Assembly (NCBI GenBank): GCA_964523295.1
Contig: CAZGAH010000011.1
Span: 14,376 to 78,375, forward strand
Source of the DNA: CAZGAH01 sp964523295
Lineage (GTDB): Bacteria > Desulfobacterota > Desulfovibrionia > Desulfovibrionales > Desulfovibrionaceae
Length of the DNA stretch: 64,000 bases
Reading direction: 5' to 3'
The stretch's first letter is position 1. Each line of letters opens with the position of its first letter. Below the pieces are notes generated by a model that saw only the letters and a list, made by a program, of their open reading frames with translations, was not told the origin of the DNA and ran no database searches. Positions 18,752 to 27,749 of the stretch are shown here, in pieces. The position numbers and the translations under genes are program-made.

Positions 18752-19542
18752 GGCAACCTCACATATCGCGTGTTGGCCAGTACGATCCACAGCCCGAGCA
18801 GCACGAACGCCGGCAGGACGAACCAGGCGTAGAGTTCGCGATAATCGGCGTGAATCTTCATCGTGGCCTCGGTTTTTTCGAGCTGGTCGATAGTCTTGTA
18901 AATCTGTGCCAGCCCGTCGGTGTTTTCCGCGCGAAAGTACAGACCGCCGGTCTTCTTGGCCACGTCTTCCAGGGTCTCCTCGTCGATATCCACGTTCTGA
19001 TAGACGACCTGCTTGCCGAACATGGGGTTCTCGATGACAAAGGGGGCCGGCTCCTTGCCGCCTACGCCGATGGTATAGACCCTGATCCCGGAGCGCGCCG
19101 CGATGTCCGCGGCCAGGCTCGGCGACAGTTCGCCCGAGTTGTTGCGCCCGTCCGTGAGCAGAATGATAACATTGCTTTTGCTCGGCACGTCCATGAGCCG
19201 CTTGACGCTGATGCCCAGGCCGTCGCCGATGGAGGTTGTCCGGCCGGCTGATCCGAGTTCCATGCGTTCCAGGGCCTGGACGATGGCGTTGTAGTCGCGC
19301 GTGAGCGGCAACTGGGTATAGGCCTCGGTTCCGAAAACCACCAGACCGATGCGATCGCCCGCGCGTCCGGCCAGTAAGTCCCTGGCCACGCGCTTGACCG
19401 CCTCGAGCCGGTTCACGGCCTTGGCGTCGGACAGTCCGGGCATGCGCAGGCCGGGATGCCCGTTGCGGCGAACGCGCAGCACGTAGATGCCGGCCACGGG
19501 CAGCAACAGTCCCAACAGCCAGGGGGTGGCGAATCTAAACAT
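18748..19542 (-). CDS. batA: BatA-like VWA protein with internal deletion
   Basis: A 264-residue protein; family members are usually about 320-340. The start at 19542 follows GGAGGTGG and overlaps the previous gene by eight bases. It begins MFRFATPWLLGLLLPVAG, the usual first membrane helix. After GLRMPGLSDAKAV it passes straight to NRLEAVKRV. The normal intervening segment is absent: the second membrane helix and the VWA beta-strand bearing the DxSxS metal motif (about 60-75 residues). The other metal-site elements (TTSIGDG, LLTDGRNN) and the C-terminal helix remain. The deletion is in frame. As written, the protein cannot form a normal metal site and its membrane topology would change. It may be a real mutation or an assembly collapse. 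Confidence 0.8.
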   Translation of the reverse strand: MFRFATPWLLGLLLPVAGIYVLRVRRNGHPGLRMPGLSDAKAVNRLEAVKRVARDLLAGRAGDRIGLVVFGTEAYTQLPLTRDYNAIVQALERMELGSAGRTTSIGDGLGISVKRLMDVPSKSNVIILLTDGRNNSGELSPSLAADIAARSGIRVYTIGVGGKEPAPFVIENPMFGKQVVYQNVDIDEETLEDVAKKTGGLYFRAENTDGLAQIYKTIDQLEKTEATMKIHADYRELYAWFVLPAFVLLGLWIVLANTRYVRLP

Positions 19543-20269
19543 GGTCCACCTCCGGGGTCGTCGGCGCGGCGACAAAACGGCGTACGAATTCCAGATCGTC
19601 GCGCCGGGTGGAAAGGTCCGCATCCAGGCCGGCGTACTTGACCGGATCGGCCGCACGGATAAAACGTTGCGCCTGGTGCAGCAACTCCGACGGCAGCGGC
19701 AGGCCCGCGAGCCGCGGGTACAGCTCTTCCCCGGTCATCTCCAGGGCGCGCAGCCCGAACGCCGCCTCCACATAGCCCCGGAACACGGCGGACAGGTCGA
19801 AATAGAACACCCGCGCCGGACTGTCGAGCCGGGACTCCAGCCGCTCGAGTTCCCCTATGGCGCATTCCTGCGGCGTAGGCGGCGGTGCTGCCGCTTTGGC
19901 GCGGCGACGGCGCCACCACCAGAGCGCGGCGACGAGCGCAGCCGTCGCGAGTCCGGCCAGCGTCAGCCAGAGCCAGAGCAGGTTGGCTGGCAGGGCCAGG
20001 GGCGGCTTGATGTCCAGAATGTCGGTCATGGCCTGGACCCGCTCCTGGGCCTGAGCCGGATCCGGGGTCAATGCCGCGGCGTCTGGCTGGCTGGCCGGGA
20101 GCTGCGCACCCGGTGCCGGGGTCACCGGCTGACGGAGCTGATGCAGCGCGGCAGGCGGCGGGGCCGGTTCGCCGACTGCACCAGCCGGCGTGCTCAGGGA
20201 CCAGGCCAGCAGGCAGCCCATGACCGCGGCCAGGATTGCGTAACGCGACGGGAAGACCGCACTGGTCAT
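19535..20269 (-). CDS. DUF4381-type membrane protein of the Bat operon
   Basis: A 244-residue protein starting at 20269 (GGAGG), overlapping the DUF58 stop (ATGA). It has a signal peptide (YAILAAVMGCLLAWSLSTPA), a Pro/Ala-rich periplasmic stretch, one membrane helix (LWLWLTLAGLATAALVAALW) followed by an arginine-rich stop-transfer (WWWRRRRAK), and a helical cytoplasmic domain (FYFDLSAVFRGYVEAAFGLR; YPRLAGLPLPSELLHQAQRF). This fits DUF4381 proteins, which are commonly encoded between DUF58 and VWA genes. Function unknown; its position implies that it belongs to the Bat membrane complex. Confidence 0.75.
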   Translation of the reverse strand: MTSAVFPSRYAILAAVMGCLLAWSLSTPAGAVGEPAPPPAALHQLRQPVTPAPGAQLPASQPDAAALTPDPAQAQERVQAMTDILDIKPPLALPANLLWLWLTLAGLATAALVAALWWWRRRRAKAAAPPPTPQECAIGELERLESRLDSPARVFYFDLSAVFRGYVEAAFGLRALEMTGEELYPRLAGLPLPSELLHQAQRFIRAADPVKYAGLDADLSTRRDDLEFVRRFVAAPTTPEVDHV

Positions 20270-21144
20270 CGCAACCTCCGCTCGCGCGCCCTGAAAAAGC
20301 CGCGCAGCACGTCAACGGCCGAGCCCGTGCCCGGCAGCTCGACGGCGTCGATGCCGGCGCGCTTGAGTCCCTCGAAGGTCTGCTCCTGCCGCTGTCGCTG
20401 CATGGTTTCCCAGACTCTCCGGGTGGCGGGATCCGAGCAATCGACCCAGGCCCGTGCCCCGGTCTCGAGGTCCTCTATCTCCAGGATTCCGGCCTGGGGC
20501 AGGCTCCGGTCGCCCGGATCGGTGACGGCCACGGCGATGCAGTCGTGTCGCCGGCCGGCGTGTCGGAGCGATGACAGATAGTCCGTGCAGAGAAAGTCGG
20601 AGATGAAGAAGGCCACGGCCTTCTTGCGGCAGACCTTGGAGAGGAAATCCGCGGCCGCGCCGAGATCGGTCCCCCGGCTGCGGGGTTCGTGGCTGACGAT
20701 TTCCTTGATCACGCGCCAGACGTGCGCCGATCCCTTCTTGGGGGGCACGTAGCGCTCGACCTGGTCCGTAAACAGAATGGCGCCGACGCGGTCGTTGTTG
20801 CGAATGGCGTTGAAGGCCAATACGGCGGCGAACTCCGTGGCCTTTTCCCGCTTGAGCGAGTCGATGGTGCCGAATTCCGTGGAACCGCTCAAATCCACGA
20901 GCAGCATGATCGTCAGCTCGCGCTCCTCGCGGTAGAGCTTGACGAACGGCCGGCCGAGCCGGGCCGTGACCTGCCAGTCGATGGACTTGACCTCGTCGCC
21001 GGGCTGGTATTCCCGCACCTCTTCGAACTCGACTCCCGAGCCGCGGAAAACGGAGCGGTATTGCCCGGCCAGCAGCGTGTCCACGGCGCGCGCGCTGCGG
21101 ATGTGAATGCGCCGTATTTTTTTGATGAGTTCGGGCGAAAGCAT
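20266..21144 (-). CDS. DUF58 protein of the MoxR/Bat operon
   Basis: A 292-residue protein. The start at 21144 (MLSPELIKKIRRIHIRSARA) has AAGGAA upstream; longer in-frame starts lack one. The defining DUF58 block is GVEFEEVREYQPGDEVKSID followed by W. The rest folds as a VWA-like domain with LLVDLSGSTEFG (DxSGS) and later FFISDFLCTDYL. DUF58 proteins are nearly always encoded next to a MoxR ATPase and are proposed targets or partners of it. It is 58 bases downstream of moxR and overlaps the next gene. Confidence 0.9.
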   Translation of the reverse strand: MLSPELIKKIRRIHIRSARAVDTLLAGQYRSVFRGSGVEFEEVREYQPGDEVKSIDWQVTARLGRPFVKLYREERELTIMLLVDLSGSTEFGTIDSLKREKATEFAAVLAFNAIRNNDRVGAILFTDQVERYVPPKKGSAHVWRVIKEIVSHEPRSRGTDLGAAADFLSKVCRKKAVAFFISDFLCTDYLSSLRHAGRRHDCIAVAVTDPGDRSLPQAGILEIEDLETGARAWVDCSDPATRRVWETMQRQRQEQTFEGLKRAGIDAVELPGTGSAVDVLRGFFRARERRLR

Positions 21145-21202
21145 GACCGTGTTCCTTGTTGCTGGTTCGTCATCCTGTCGGCGCGAAGCCGATTGGCCGG
21201 GA

Positions 21203-22183
21203 TCAGGGCACCTCCACGACGTCGAAGATGCGGCGGATAACCTGGTCGGTATCAACGTCCTCGGCTTCGGCCTCGTAGGTCAGGATGATGCGATGCCTGA
21301 GCACGTCGGGAGCCACGGTCTTGATGTCCTGCGGCGTGACATAGGCGCGGCCGCGTAGAAAGGCATAAGCGCGCGCCGCCTGCGCCAGATAGATGGTCGC
21401 GCGCGGCGAGGCCCCGTACTCGATGAGCGGGCTCAGCCCTTCGAGGTTGAAGCGCTTGGGGTCCCGCGTGGCGAAGACGATATCCAGGATGTAGTCGAGC
21501 AGCTTTTCGTCGAGCAGTATCCGGCCGACCAGGGCGCAGACCTCGTCGAGTTCCTTGGGCGAGAGCACGGGCTGGATGTCCAGCGCGCGCTCGACCCCGA
21601 AGCGCCGGACAATCTCCTTCTCCTCCTCGCGGGACGGATAATTGATGCGCAGCTTGAGCATGAAGCGGTCGACCTGCGCCTCGGGCAGCGGATAGGTCCC
21701 CTCCTGCTCGATGGGGTTCTGCGTGGCCAGGACCAGAAAGGGCTCGGGCAGGGTAAAGGTCCGGCCGGCCAGGGTTATCTGCCGCTCCTGCATGGCCTCC
21801 AGCAGGGCGGACTGGACCTTGGACGGAGCGCGGTTGATTTCATCGGCCAGGATGATGTTGTTGAACAAGGGCCCCTTTTTGACGCTGAATTCGCCGCTTT
21901 GCGGATGAAAGACCTCTGTGCCCAGAATGTCCGCCGGCAGCAGGTCCGGGGTGAACTGAATGCGCTTGAAGGCCGCCTGGATCGTGGCGGCGAGCACCTT
22001 GACCGTGAGCGTCTTGGCCAGACCGGGTACGCCTTCGATGAGAATATGGCCTCGGGAAAAGAGCCCGATGAGCAGACGATCGACCAGATCGCTCTGGCCG
22101 ACGATGACGCGGGCTATCTCGCCGCGCAGCCGGTTGACCACCAGCCCCTTGTCCTCGATCTGACGGGACAGTTCCTGTTGCAT
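21203..22183 (-). CDS. moxR: MoxR-family AAA+ ATPase
   Basis: A 326-residue protein. The start at 22183 follows CAGGAGGAAA. It has Walker A as EGVPGLAKT, Walker B as NIILADEINRAPSKVQS, and the MoxR signature ATQNPIEQEGTYPLPEAQVD with sensor and arginine-finger residues (DRF; SPRATIYLAQAARAYA near the C-terminus). MoxR ATPases act as chaperones for complexes with VWA proteins. It heads the operon moxR, DUF58, DUF4381, batA, batB-batC, batD, batE, a standard arrangement. The system is linked with envelope stress and stress resistance in several bacteria; the client here is unknown. Confidence 0.93.
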   Translation of the reverse strand: MQQELSRQIEDKGLVVNRLRGEIARVIVGQSDLVDRLLIGLFSRGHILIEGVPGLAKTLTVKVLAATIQAAFKRIQFTPDLLPADILGTEVFHPQSGEFSVKKGPLFNNIILADEINRAPSKVQSALLEAMQERQITLAGRTFTLPEPFLVLATQNPIEQEGTYPLPEAQVDRFMLKLRINYPSREEEKEIVRRFGVERALDIQPVLSPKELDEVCALVGRILLDEKLLDYILDIVFATRDPKRFNLEGLSPLIEYGASPRATIYLAQAARAYAFLRGRAYVTPQDIKTVAPDVLRHRIILTYEAEAEDVDTDQVIRRIFDVVEVP

Positions 22184-22407
22184 GGTTCCATTTCCTCCTG
22201 GTTCGGTAATGCGCGCGGCGCACCGCGCTCCGCGTGCCGCCATGGTGTACGGCAAGACAATAGGCCCGCACTCTTTCGCGTATCTTTCCCAAATCTTACA
22301 GCTTTGAAAGCATGGTAACGGCGACCGGGAACACCGGAGACGGGATGGGGTCATCAGGCGCCCCCCGCACCCTCAGTTCGGAAACCCGCCTGTCAGTCCC
22401 CCCGTGC

Positions 22408-24057
22408 TCATTGACAGAACGGAAGCCCGTGCTGCAGCAGCCGTATTCCCGGAATGTCCTGGATATGCGCGGCAATCGCCGCATTCGGCAGGACCACGAA
22501 GAGCAACTCGTGATTCCAGCCCACGTGCAGGCCGTAGACAGCGCTGGCGGCGAACAGGGCGTCCGTCTCCGGCCCGATGGAATCCAGGCCGGCATCGAAA
22601 ATCTGGCGGCAAATTCTTCCGGGAAACGGTCCGGGCGGTGGCGAGGGGATGGAAAAGGGATGGCCGATCAGCATATCCACGCCGCTGGCGGCCAGGTAGT
22701 CCGCAGTGGCATGTTTCATGTGCCCCGGCCGGTTGCCATGGCTCGGGCCATGCCGACCGATCCAGCGGTCGTTCAGGCCGTGCATGTCCACACACGGCAA
22801 TCCGGAATAATAGGGAATGGCGCCGGCGGCGGTCACTGCTATCTTTGGCTGGTACGCCGCGCCCGAAAACGCAACGCGCAGCTGCCTGCCAATGCCGATC
22901 CAGTTTTTTTCGATATCCTGCTCGCGGAGATCCAGGCTGGCGATCGACTCGACCCCCTCGGGCAGAACCGGCGCGTGCGTCAGAAACAACCCGACAAACA
23001 TCGCGCAACCGACGGCCGCGAAAAGAGACTGTCGGCGCGGCTGCGCCCTGGCAAGCGAGTGCACTACGCGACCGAAAACGAGGACGAAAAGCGGAATTGC
23101 CGGCACCATGAACCGGTATTCCATAAAGTCCCCGCCGACCTTGATCACGTAGGCAATCCAGAGCAGCAGCGCGATGAAGACGAAAAAGAAAAATCTGTCG
23201 CGATACAGCGTCCGGATGAACACGAAACCGGCAAGCAGTATCGCCGCGTAGCCGTAGCCGTAGAGAAAGCTCCAGACATAGTCGAAGCCCTGCTTCATCA
23301 GCCCCGGCGTGGACGACGCGGCCTTGGCATGAAAGGTATTCGGGAGAATGTCTCCGTAATACCAGAAGCACCACGCGAAATACCCGGACAGGACGATCAC
23401 TCCGGGCAGATACATCGCCAGCAGCGTTGAGTACTTTCTTGCCCTGCATTCTCCCGATTGCAGGACGGACAGCGTGGCGAACGCGAGGATGCAGGCGATG
23501 AACAGCGCGGAATCCAGCCGCGTGAGCCCGAGCAGGGACAGGGACAGGCTGAGCAGCCCGGCGCAGGTCCGGTCCCCGGGATTCCTGGACACGAGAACGG
23601 CCAGCAACAGCGAGAGTTCCAGCAGACAATTCAGCAGCGCCGTCTCCAGCCCGCCCGTGGCGTAGGCCAGCAGCGACGGATTCGAAAAATGCATGATCAC
23701 GAGACAGCCGGCCACGAGCGTCGATCGGAACAGCTGCGCGTACAGGGCGAAGGCAATGACTACGGAGACGAAAAAAAACGCCAGGCTCACGTAATGGATG
23801 GCCGGTACGATCGCCGCGTCGAAGGCGATCGGCACGGCCGACATAAGCACCCAGAGAAAATTGGTATACCCCTGCACCCGCTCACCGGGATTGAAGACCA
23901 GGCCCAGTCCGTCGACCCAGTTCCGGGCGTAGCGGAAGCTGATGAACGCGTCGTCCTGAACGAAGCGCAGCTTCCAGGCCAAGAGGGCGAAGGCGGACGC
24001 CAGCAACAGGCACAGCCCCAGGCGCAGGTGTCGATGGTAATCCCTTGCGGCAATCAT
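22408..24057 (-). CDS. Membrane GT-C type glycosyltransferase-like protein
   Basis: A 549-residue protein with about 10-12 membrane helices. The beginning LRFVQDDAFISFRYARNW and the following VQGYTNFLWVLMSA are typical of GT-C enzymes, where an Asp pair (DD) in the first periplasmic loop binds the metal and the polyprenyl-phosphate sugar. The C-terminal 150 residues form a soluble periplasmic domain (AAGAIPYYSGLPCVDMHGLND). Similar proteins occur near arabinosyl- and mannosyltransferase-like families. The donor, acceptor and product are unknown. The ribosome binding site is weak (AAGAG). It lies beside the ExeA-like gene on the same strand, 121 bases downstream. Confidence 0.75.
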   Translation of the reverse strand: MIAARDYHRHLRLGLCLLLASAFALLAWKLRFVQDDAFISFRYARNWVDGLGLVFNPGERVQGYTNFLWVLMSAVPIAFDAAIVPAIHYVSLAFFFVSVVIAFALYAQLFRSTLVAGCLVIMHFSNPSLLAYATGGLETALLNCLLELSLLLAVLVSRNPGDRTCAGLLSLSLSLLGLTRLDSALFIACILAFATLSVLQSGECRARKYSTLLAMYLPGVIVLSGYFAWCFWYYGDILPNTFHAKAASSTPGLMKQGFDYVWSFLYGYGYAAILLAGFVFIRTLYRDRFFFFVFIALLLWIAYVIKVGGDFMEYRFMVPAIPLFVLVFGRVVHSLARAQPRRQSLFAAVGCAMFVGLFLTHAPVLPEGVESIASLDLREQDIEKNWIGIGRQLRVAFSGAAYQPKIAVTAAGAIPYYSGLPCVDMHGLNDRWIGRHGPSHGNRPGHMKHATADYLAASGVDMLIGHPFSIPSPPPGPFPGRICRQIFDAGLDSIGPETDALFAASAVYGLHVGWNHELLFVVLPNAAIAAHIQDIPGIRLLQHGLPFCQ

Positions 24058-24178
24058 GGTCGCTCTTTGCGTATCCGATGTTCTCGATTGTTTCAGCCTG
24101 CATTCGGGCCGATTCCGGGCAACAGCGCACCGTCAGGGCCGCGCGTTGTCCGACCGGAAGCGGTCCTCCGGCCGAGCC

Positions 24179-25936
24179 TTACAGGCCGAACTGGGGCTTC
24201 TGCGCTCCCGTCTGTCCGGGGGGGGGCACGGAATCCGGAGGCTGGCCGCTACTCTTTGTCGGCCCCGTGGGTGGCGGCGCTGCCGAAGGGGCCTTGGTCT
24301 CGCCGGCTCCGGCAGTTCGGGCGGCATTAGCGCCGCGGCTTTCGCCGTTCTCGGCAAACAGCCAGAACAGGGTGACCGCGTCGGGCTCGCCGGTTTGTTT
24401 AAGCCCTTTTTCCTTCTGGAAGGCCAGCACGGCCAGCCGGGTACCGGGACCGACCTTGCCGTCCACGCCCTGGTAATAGCGCAGCGTGGCCAAGCGTTCC
24501 TGCAGGGCGGTTATTTCAGGGCCCTGGTGGCCGTCGGTGAAGGTGGGGATGCGCAGCGGCGGCTTCCAGAGCAGGACATAGGCCGGCGATCCGCCGGCAA
24601 CGGCGCCCCAGGGAAAGGACGAGCAGGTCACGGCGGGCCTGTCTGGCAGCTTCTCCAGGGGCAACAGCTGCAACCCTGGCGATACGGTGGCAATGCGTTG
24701 CTGCAACGCGGCCGGATTCGTGACGGCCACGGCCTCGCGCAAGGCCGGCTCCAGGGATGCCAGCTGCCAGGGTTCCAGGAAGCTCCTGGCGGCGCGGCCA
24801 AAGGCCGAATTGTCCGGCAGGACCGCCTGGGCAGGCGCGGAGGCGGCAGCCGGAGGCGGAACCGCGACTGGGACAGACGCTGTCGGTGCCGTCGCTGCCG
24901 GGATTTGCGGCGACGCTGTTCCGGGTGCGGACGCGGACTCGACGACCGCCGGCATTGCCGGCGCCTCGAGCGCCGCCTCTTCGGGGCTGGGTGCGTTGCG
25001 CTGGGAGAGCACGAGCAGCGTGGCTACGAGCGCCAGCAGCAGTCCGCCCGCGCCCAGGGCGATGGCGAAGGCGTAGCGCCGCCATTTGAAGAAACGCAGC
25101 TTGCCCTCCAGCTCGCGGTTCCAGCCCGAAAGCTCGCGCAGCGCCGCTGAGACCGTCTTGAAGGAGACGCGCTTTTCGTTCATCGCCACCATGGCGTACA
25201 GCGTTTTTTCCATGATCAGATTGATCTGGCGGGTATTGCCGCCGGAGGCGTTCCAGACCAGGGTCAGGGCCCTGCCGTCCAGGCGTAATTCGGAACCGGC
25301 CGTGGAGAACTTGAAGTTGACGTAATTGTGGGTGTCCTCCATGGAAAAGGGCGGCAATTCGAGGAAGTTGTTGATGCGGCTGCGGAATTGCCGCAATTCC
25401 GGCTTTTCCAGTCGCTCTTTGAGTTCCGGCTGCCCGGCGAGCACGATCTGGACCAGCTTTTCCCCGCTCAATTCCAGATTGGACAGCATCCGCAACACTT
25501 CCATGCAATTGAAATCGAGCAGATGGGCTTCGTCGATGATGATCGCGCAATTATGCCCGTCGCGGTTTGCGGCCAGGAAAAACTGGTGCAGCGCATCGAG
25601 GAGTTCGGCCAGATGCGTGGCATGGCGCACGTCGATGCCGAAGTCGCGCGCAATGGCGCGCAGCAGCTCGGTTTTGTCGAGCAGCGTGTTGAACACCCAG
25701 GACGTGCGGATGGACTCCTGCTGCTCGAGCATCGGGAAGAGCTGCAACAGCAGCGAGGTCTTGCCCAGCCCCACCTCCCCGACAAGGACGAGAAAGCCTT
25801 TACGCGAGGTGATGCCGTAGAGCAGTTCGTCGAGAAACCGGCGGGTGGACTCGGTTTGGAAATAGAAATCCTTGCAGGCTCCCGAAGGAAAGGGATTTGC
25901 CTTCAGGCCCAAGACGGCATATATTTCCGAACTCAT
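24179..25936 (-). CDS. ExeA/GspA-like AAA ATPase with peptidoglycan-binding domain
   Basis: A 585-residue protein starting at 25936 after GGAGGTGGTGAA. Residues 8-270 form an ExeA-type ATPase: GLKANPFPSG start, Walker A GEVGLGKTS, Walker B AIIIDEAHLL, then GNTRQINLIMEKTL. A membrane helix (about residues 295-318, FAIALGAGGLLLALVATLLVL) and a Pro/Ala linker lead to a periplasmic part. This ends with a PG_binding_1 domain (EITALQERLATLRYYQGVDG, then KVGPGTRLAVLAFQ). GspA/ExeA proteins use ATP and peptidoglycan binding to help type II secretion or pilus assemblies cross the cell wall. No secretion genes are adjacent, so its client machine is elsewhere or different. Confidence 0.88.
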   Translation of the reverse strand: MSSEIYAVLGLKANPFPSGACKDFYFQTESTRRFLDELLYGITSRKGFLVLVGEVGLGKTSLLLQLFPMLEQQESIRTSWVFNTLLDKTELLRAIARDFGIDVRHATHLAELLDALHQFFLAANRDGHNCAIIIDEAHLLDFNCMEVLRMLSNLELSGEKLVQIVLAGQPELKERLEKPELRQFRSRINNFLELPPFSMEDTHNYVNFKFSTAGSELRLDGRALTLVWNASGGNTRQINLIMEKTLYAMVAMNEKRVSFKTVSAALRELSGWNRELEGKLRFFKWRRYAFAIALGAGGLLLALVATLLVLSQRNAPSPEEAALEAPAMPAVVESASAPGTASPQIPAATAPTASVPVAVPPPAAASAPAQAVLPDNSAFGRAARSFLEPWQLASLEPALREAVAVTNPAALQQRIATVSPGLQLLPLEKLPDRPAVTCSSFPWGAVAGGSPAYVLLWKPPLRIPTFTDGHQGPEITALQERLATLRYYQGVDGKVGPGTRLAVLAFQKEKGLKQTGEPDAVTLFWLFAENGESRGANAARTAGAGETKAPSAAPPPTGPTKSSGQPPDSVPPPGQTGAQKPQFGL

Positions 25937-26066
25937 TTCACCACCTCCGCGCAAGCGTCAATTCTGCAATGGATTCTGGAGAAAGGCAAGAACCGGCAGC
26001 GAAGACGGACCTTGCAGCCCGGTGGTTTGCCAACCCAGGCCCAGGCGCCGCTTCAGGATTGCTCAG

Positions 26067-27746
26067 ATGACAGAACACCGTATGCCTCGCTCATTCGCCG
26101 ACCGCTGCGCCGCAATAGGGCAGCGGCTCCGGAACATCGACACCCGGGTGCTGGAACTGGCTCTGCTGGCCCTGTTTCTCGGGCACCGGCTGATGAATCT
26201 TTTCAGCTACATGGATAATTTTCTGGCCTATATCCGGGTCCACAAGCCGGACGGCCTGTCGTGGATGAATCTGACCGCCGAGGCCCTGCGCGACCATTTC
26301 TGGCTCTCGATGCTCTATCTGCAGCAAAAGCCCCCGCTGCCCAACATCTACCACGGCGTCATGCTCAAGCTCTTCGACGCGCCCTTTCCGATCGTCTGGG
26401 CGCTTTTCATTGGCCGCTTCCTCATCAGCTGCGGCTTGTACGTGCTCTTTTTCCGGCTGCTCCTGAGCGCGGGATTACGCCGGATCACCGCCTTCGTCGC
26501 CGTCGCCCTGTTCATTCTCTCCGTGGATCAGTTCCTCTACGACATGTGTTTCAACGGCTTTCACGATCCCCTGAGCGGGCTGCTGCTGCTGGTCATCATC
26601 GCCCTGTGCCTGCGCTACGCCTTGCGCCGCCAGGGCCGCACCGCCCTGCTGCTCGGTCTGGCCAGCGCGACCCTCGCCCTGACGCGCGAGGCCTACATGC
26701 CGATAGCGCTCGTGCCCCTGGCCTGGGTGCTCGTTGCCGGTCGGGGCCGGCAGCTCCGGCACGCGCTGCTCCTGCTCGTGCCCGTGCTGCTGCTCCAGGG
26801 CGGCTGGGCCGTAAAAAATTACGCGGTCTACGGCTATTTTACCCTGCAGACCACGTCCTGGGGCGGGGTCAACGCCATGGTCGGTCTGGACAAAACCGGA
26901 AACGAAGAGCCCTTTATCGCCACCATCCTCGAGGACGCCGAGGACTACCCGGAGTGGTTCGTGCGCATGATCACCACCGAGGGGCTGGTCCACTGGCATC
27001 CGCCCTATTATTTCTACCGCTTCATGCCCTACGACATCATCCTGCGCGACCGGATGCTACAGACGCGGCTGCACGGCACCAACCGCTCCGAGAACACCAT
27101 GGGGCAGAAAATTCTCAGCGATTTGTACTGGCGCGCCTACCTCCGCTTCCTGCGACGCCACCCGGAACTCATTCTCCGCAAGTTCCTCATCAGCTACGGC
27201 AAATACTGGCAGCCGACGCGCTACATGACGCATCTCTATTCCCCGGTCATCTTCGCCGTCGAACCGCTCTTCGAGAACGGGCTCGATCTGCCCATGCACC
27301 TGGAGCTGCTGCGCCAGGGCCGTATTCCCGAACAGCATCTCGTCACCCTGGACGGAAAGGACTACGCCCGGGCCAATTACCGGACCCTGGACCTGATTGC
27401 TTACCTGGCTTATCTCTTCAGTCTGGTCAGCATGCACACCGTCGCGCCCCTGGCAACCGTGCTGGCCCTGTGGCGCATACGCCGGCGCCGCCGCGAAGAC
27501 AGCTGGCCGGCAACAGAGCAGGTGCTGCTCTTGAGCATGGCGTTTTGGCTCTACTCCGCCCTTATCTTCAATCTTATGGAAGACGGCGAGAACGTCCGGT
27601 TCCGGCTGATCGTGGAGCCCGTCATCTGGCTCGCGACCGTGTCCGGATGGCTGGTGGCCTGGCGCGCGCTGCCCCGCTTTCGGACCAGGCCGGCCGGGAG
27701 CGAAGGCCGGCGACCCGACGAGCGGGCAGTGCCGCGCAAAGACTGA
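26067..27746 (+). CDS. Polytopic membrane protein, GT-C glycosyltransferase-like
   Basis: A 559-residue protein. The start at 26067 (MTEHRMPRSFADR) follows AGGA at eight bases. It has about ten membrane helices. Residues 55-95 hold a long loop with LRDHFWLSMLYLQQKPPLPN, reminiscent of the first loop of PMT/ArnT-like enzymes, followed by TREAYMPIALVPLAWV and a large soluble segment (residues about 270-430) rich in aromatic residues (HPPYYFYRFMPYDIILRDRM). Catalytic Asp/Glu residues are not certain. It is divergently transcribed from the ExeA-like gene and converges with fadD, leaving only three bases between their ends. Likely transfers a sugar from a lipid carrier; substrate unknown. Confidence 0.65.
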   Translation: MTEHRMPRSFADRCAAIGQRLRNIDTRVLELALLALFLGHRLMNLFSYMDNFLAYIRVHKPDGLSWMNLTAEALRDHFWLSMLYLQQKPPLPNIYHGVMLKLFDAPFPIVWALFIGRFLISCGLYVLFFRLLLSAGLRRITAFVAVALFILSVDQFLYDMCFNGFHDPLSGLLLLVIIALCLRYALRRQGRTALLLGLASATLALTREAYMPIALVPLAWVLVAGRGRQLRHALLLLVPVLLLQGGWAVKNYAVYGYFTLQTTSWGGVNAMVGLDKTGNEEPFIATILEDAEDYPEWFVRMITTEGLVHWHPPYYFYRFMPYDIILRDRMLQTRLHGTNRSENTMGQKILSDLYWRAYLRFLRRHPELILRKFLISYGKYWQPTRYMTHLYSPVIFAVEPLFENGLDLPMHLELLRQGRIPEQHLVTLDGKDYARANYRTLDLIAYLAYLFSLVSMHTVAPLATVLALWRIRRRRREDSWPATEQVLLLSMAFWLYSALIFNLMEDGENVRFRLIVEPVIWLATVSGWLVAWRALPRFRTRPAGSEGRRPDERAVPRKD

Positions 27747-27749
27747 GCG

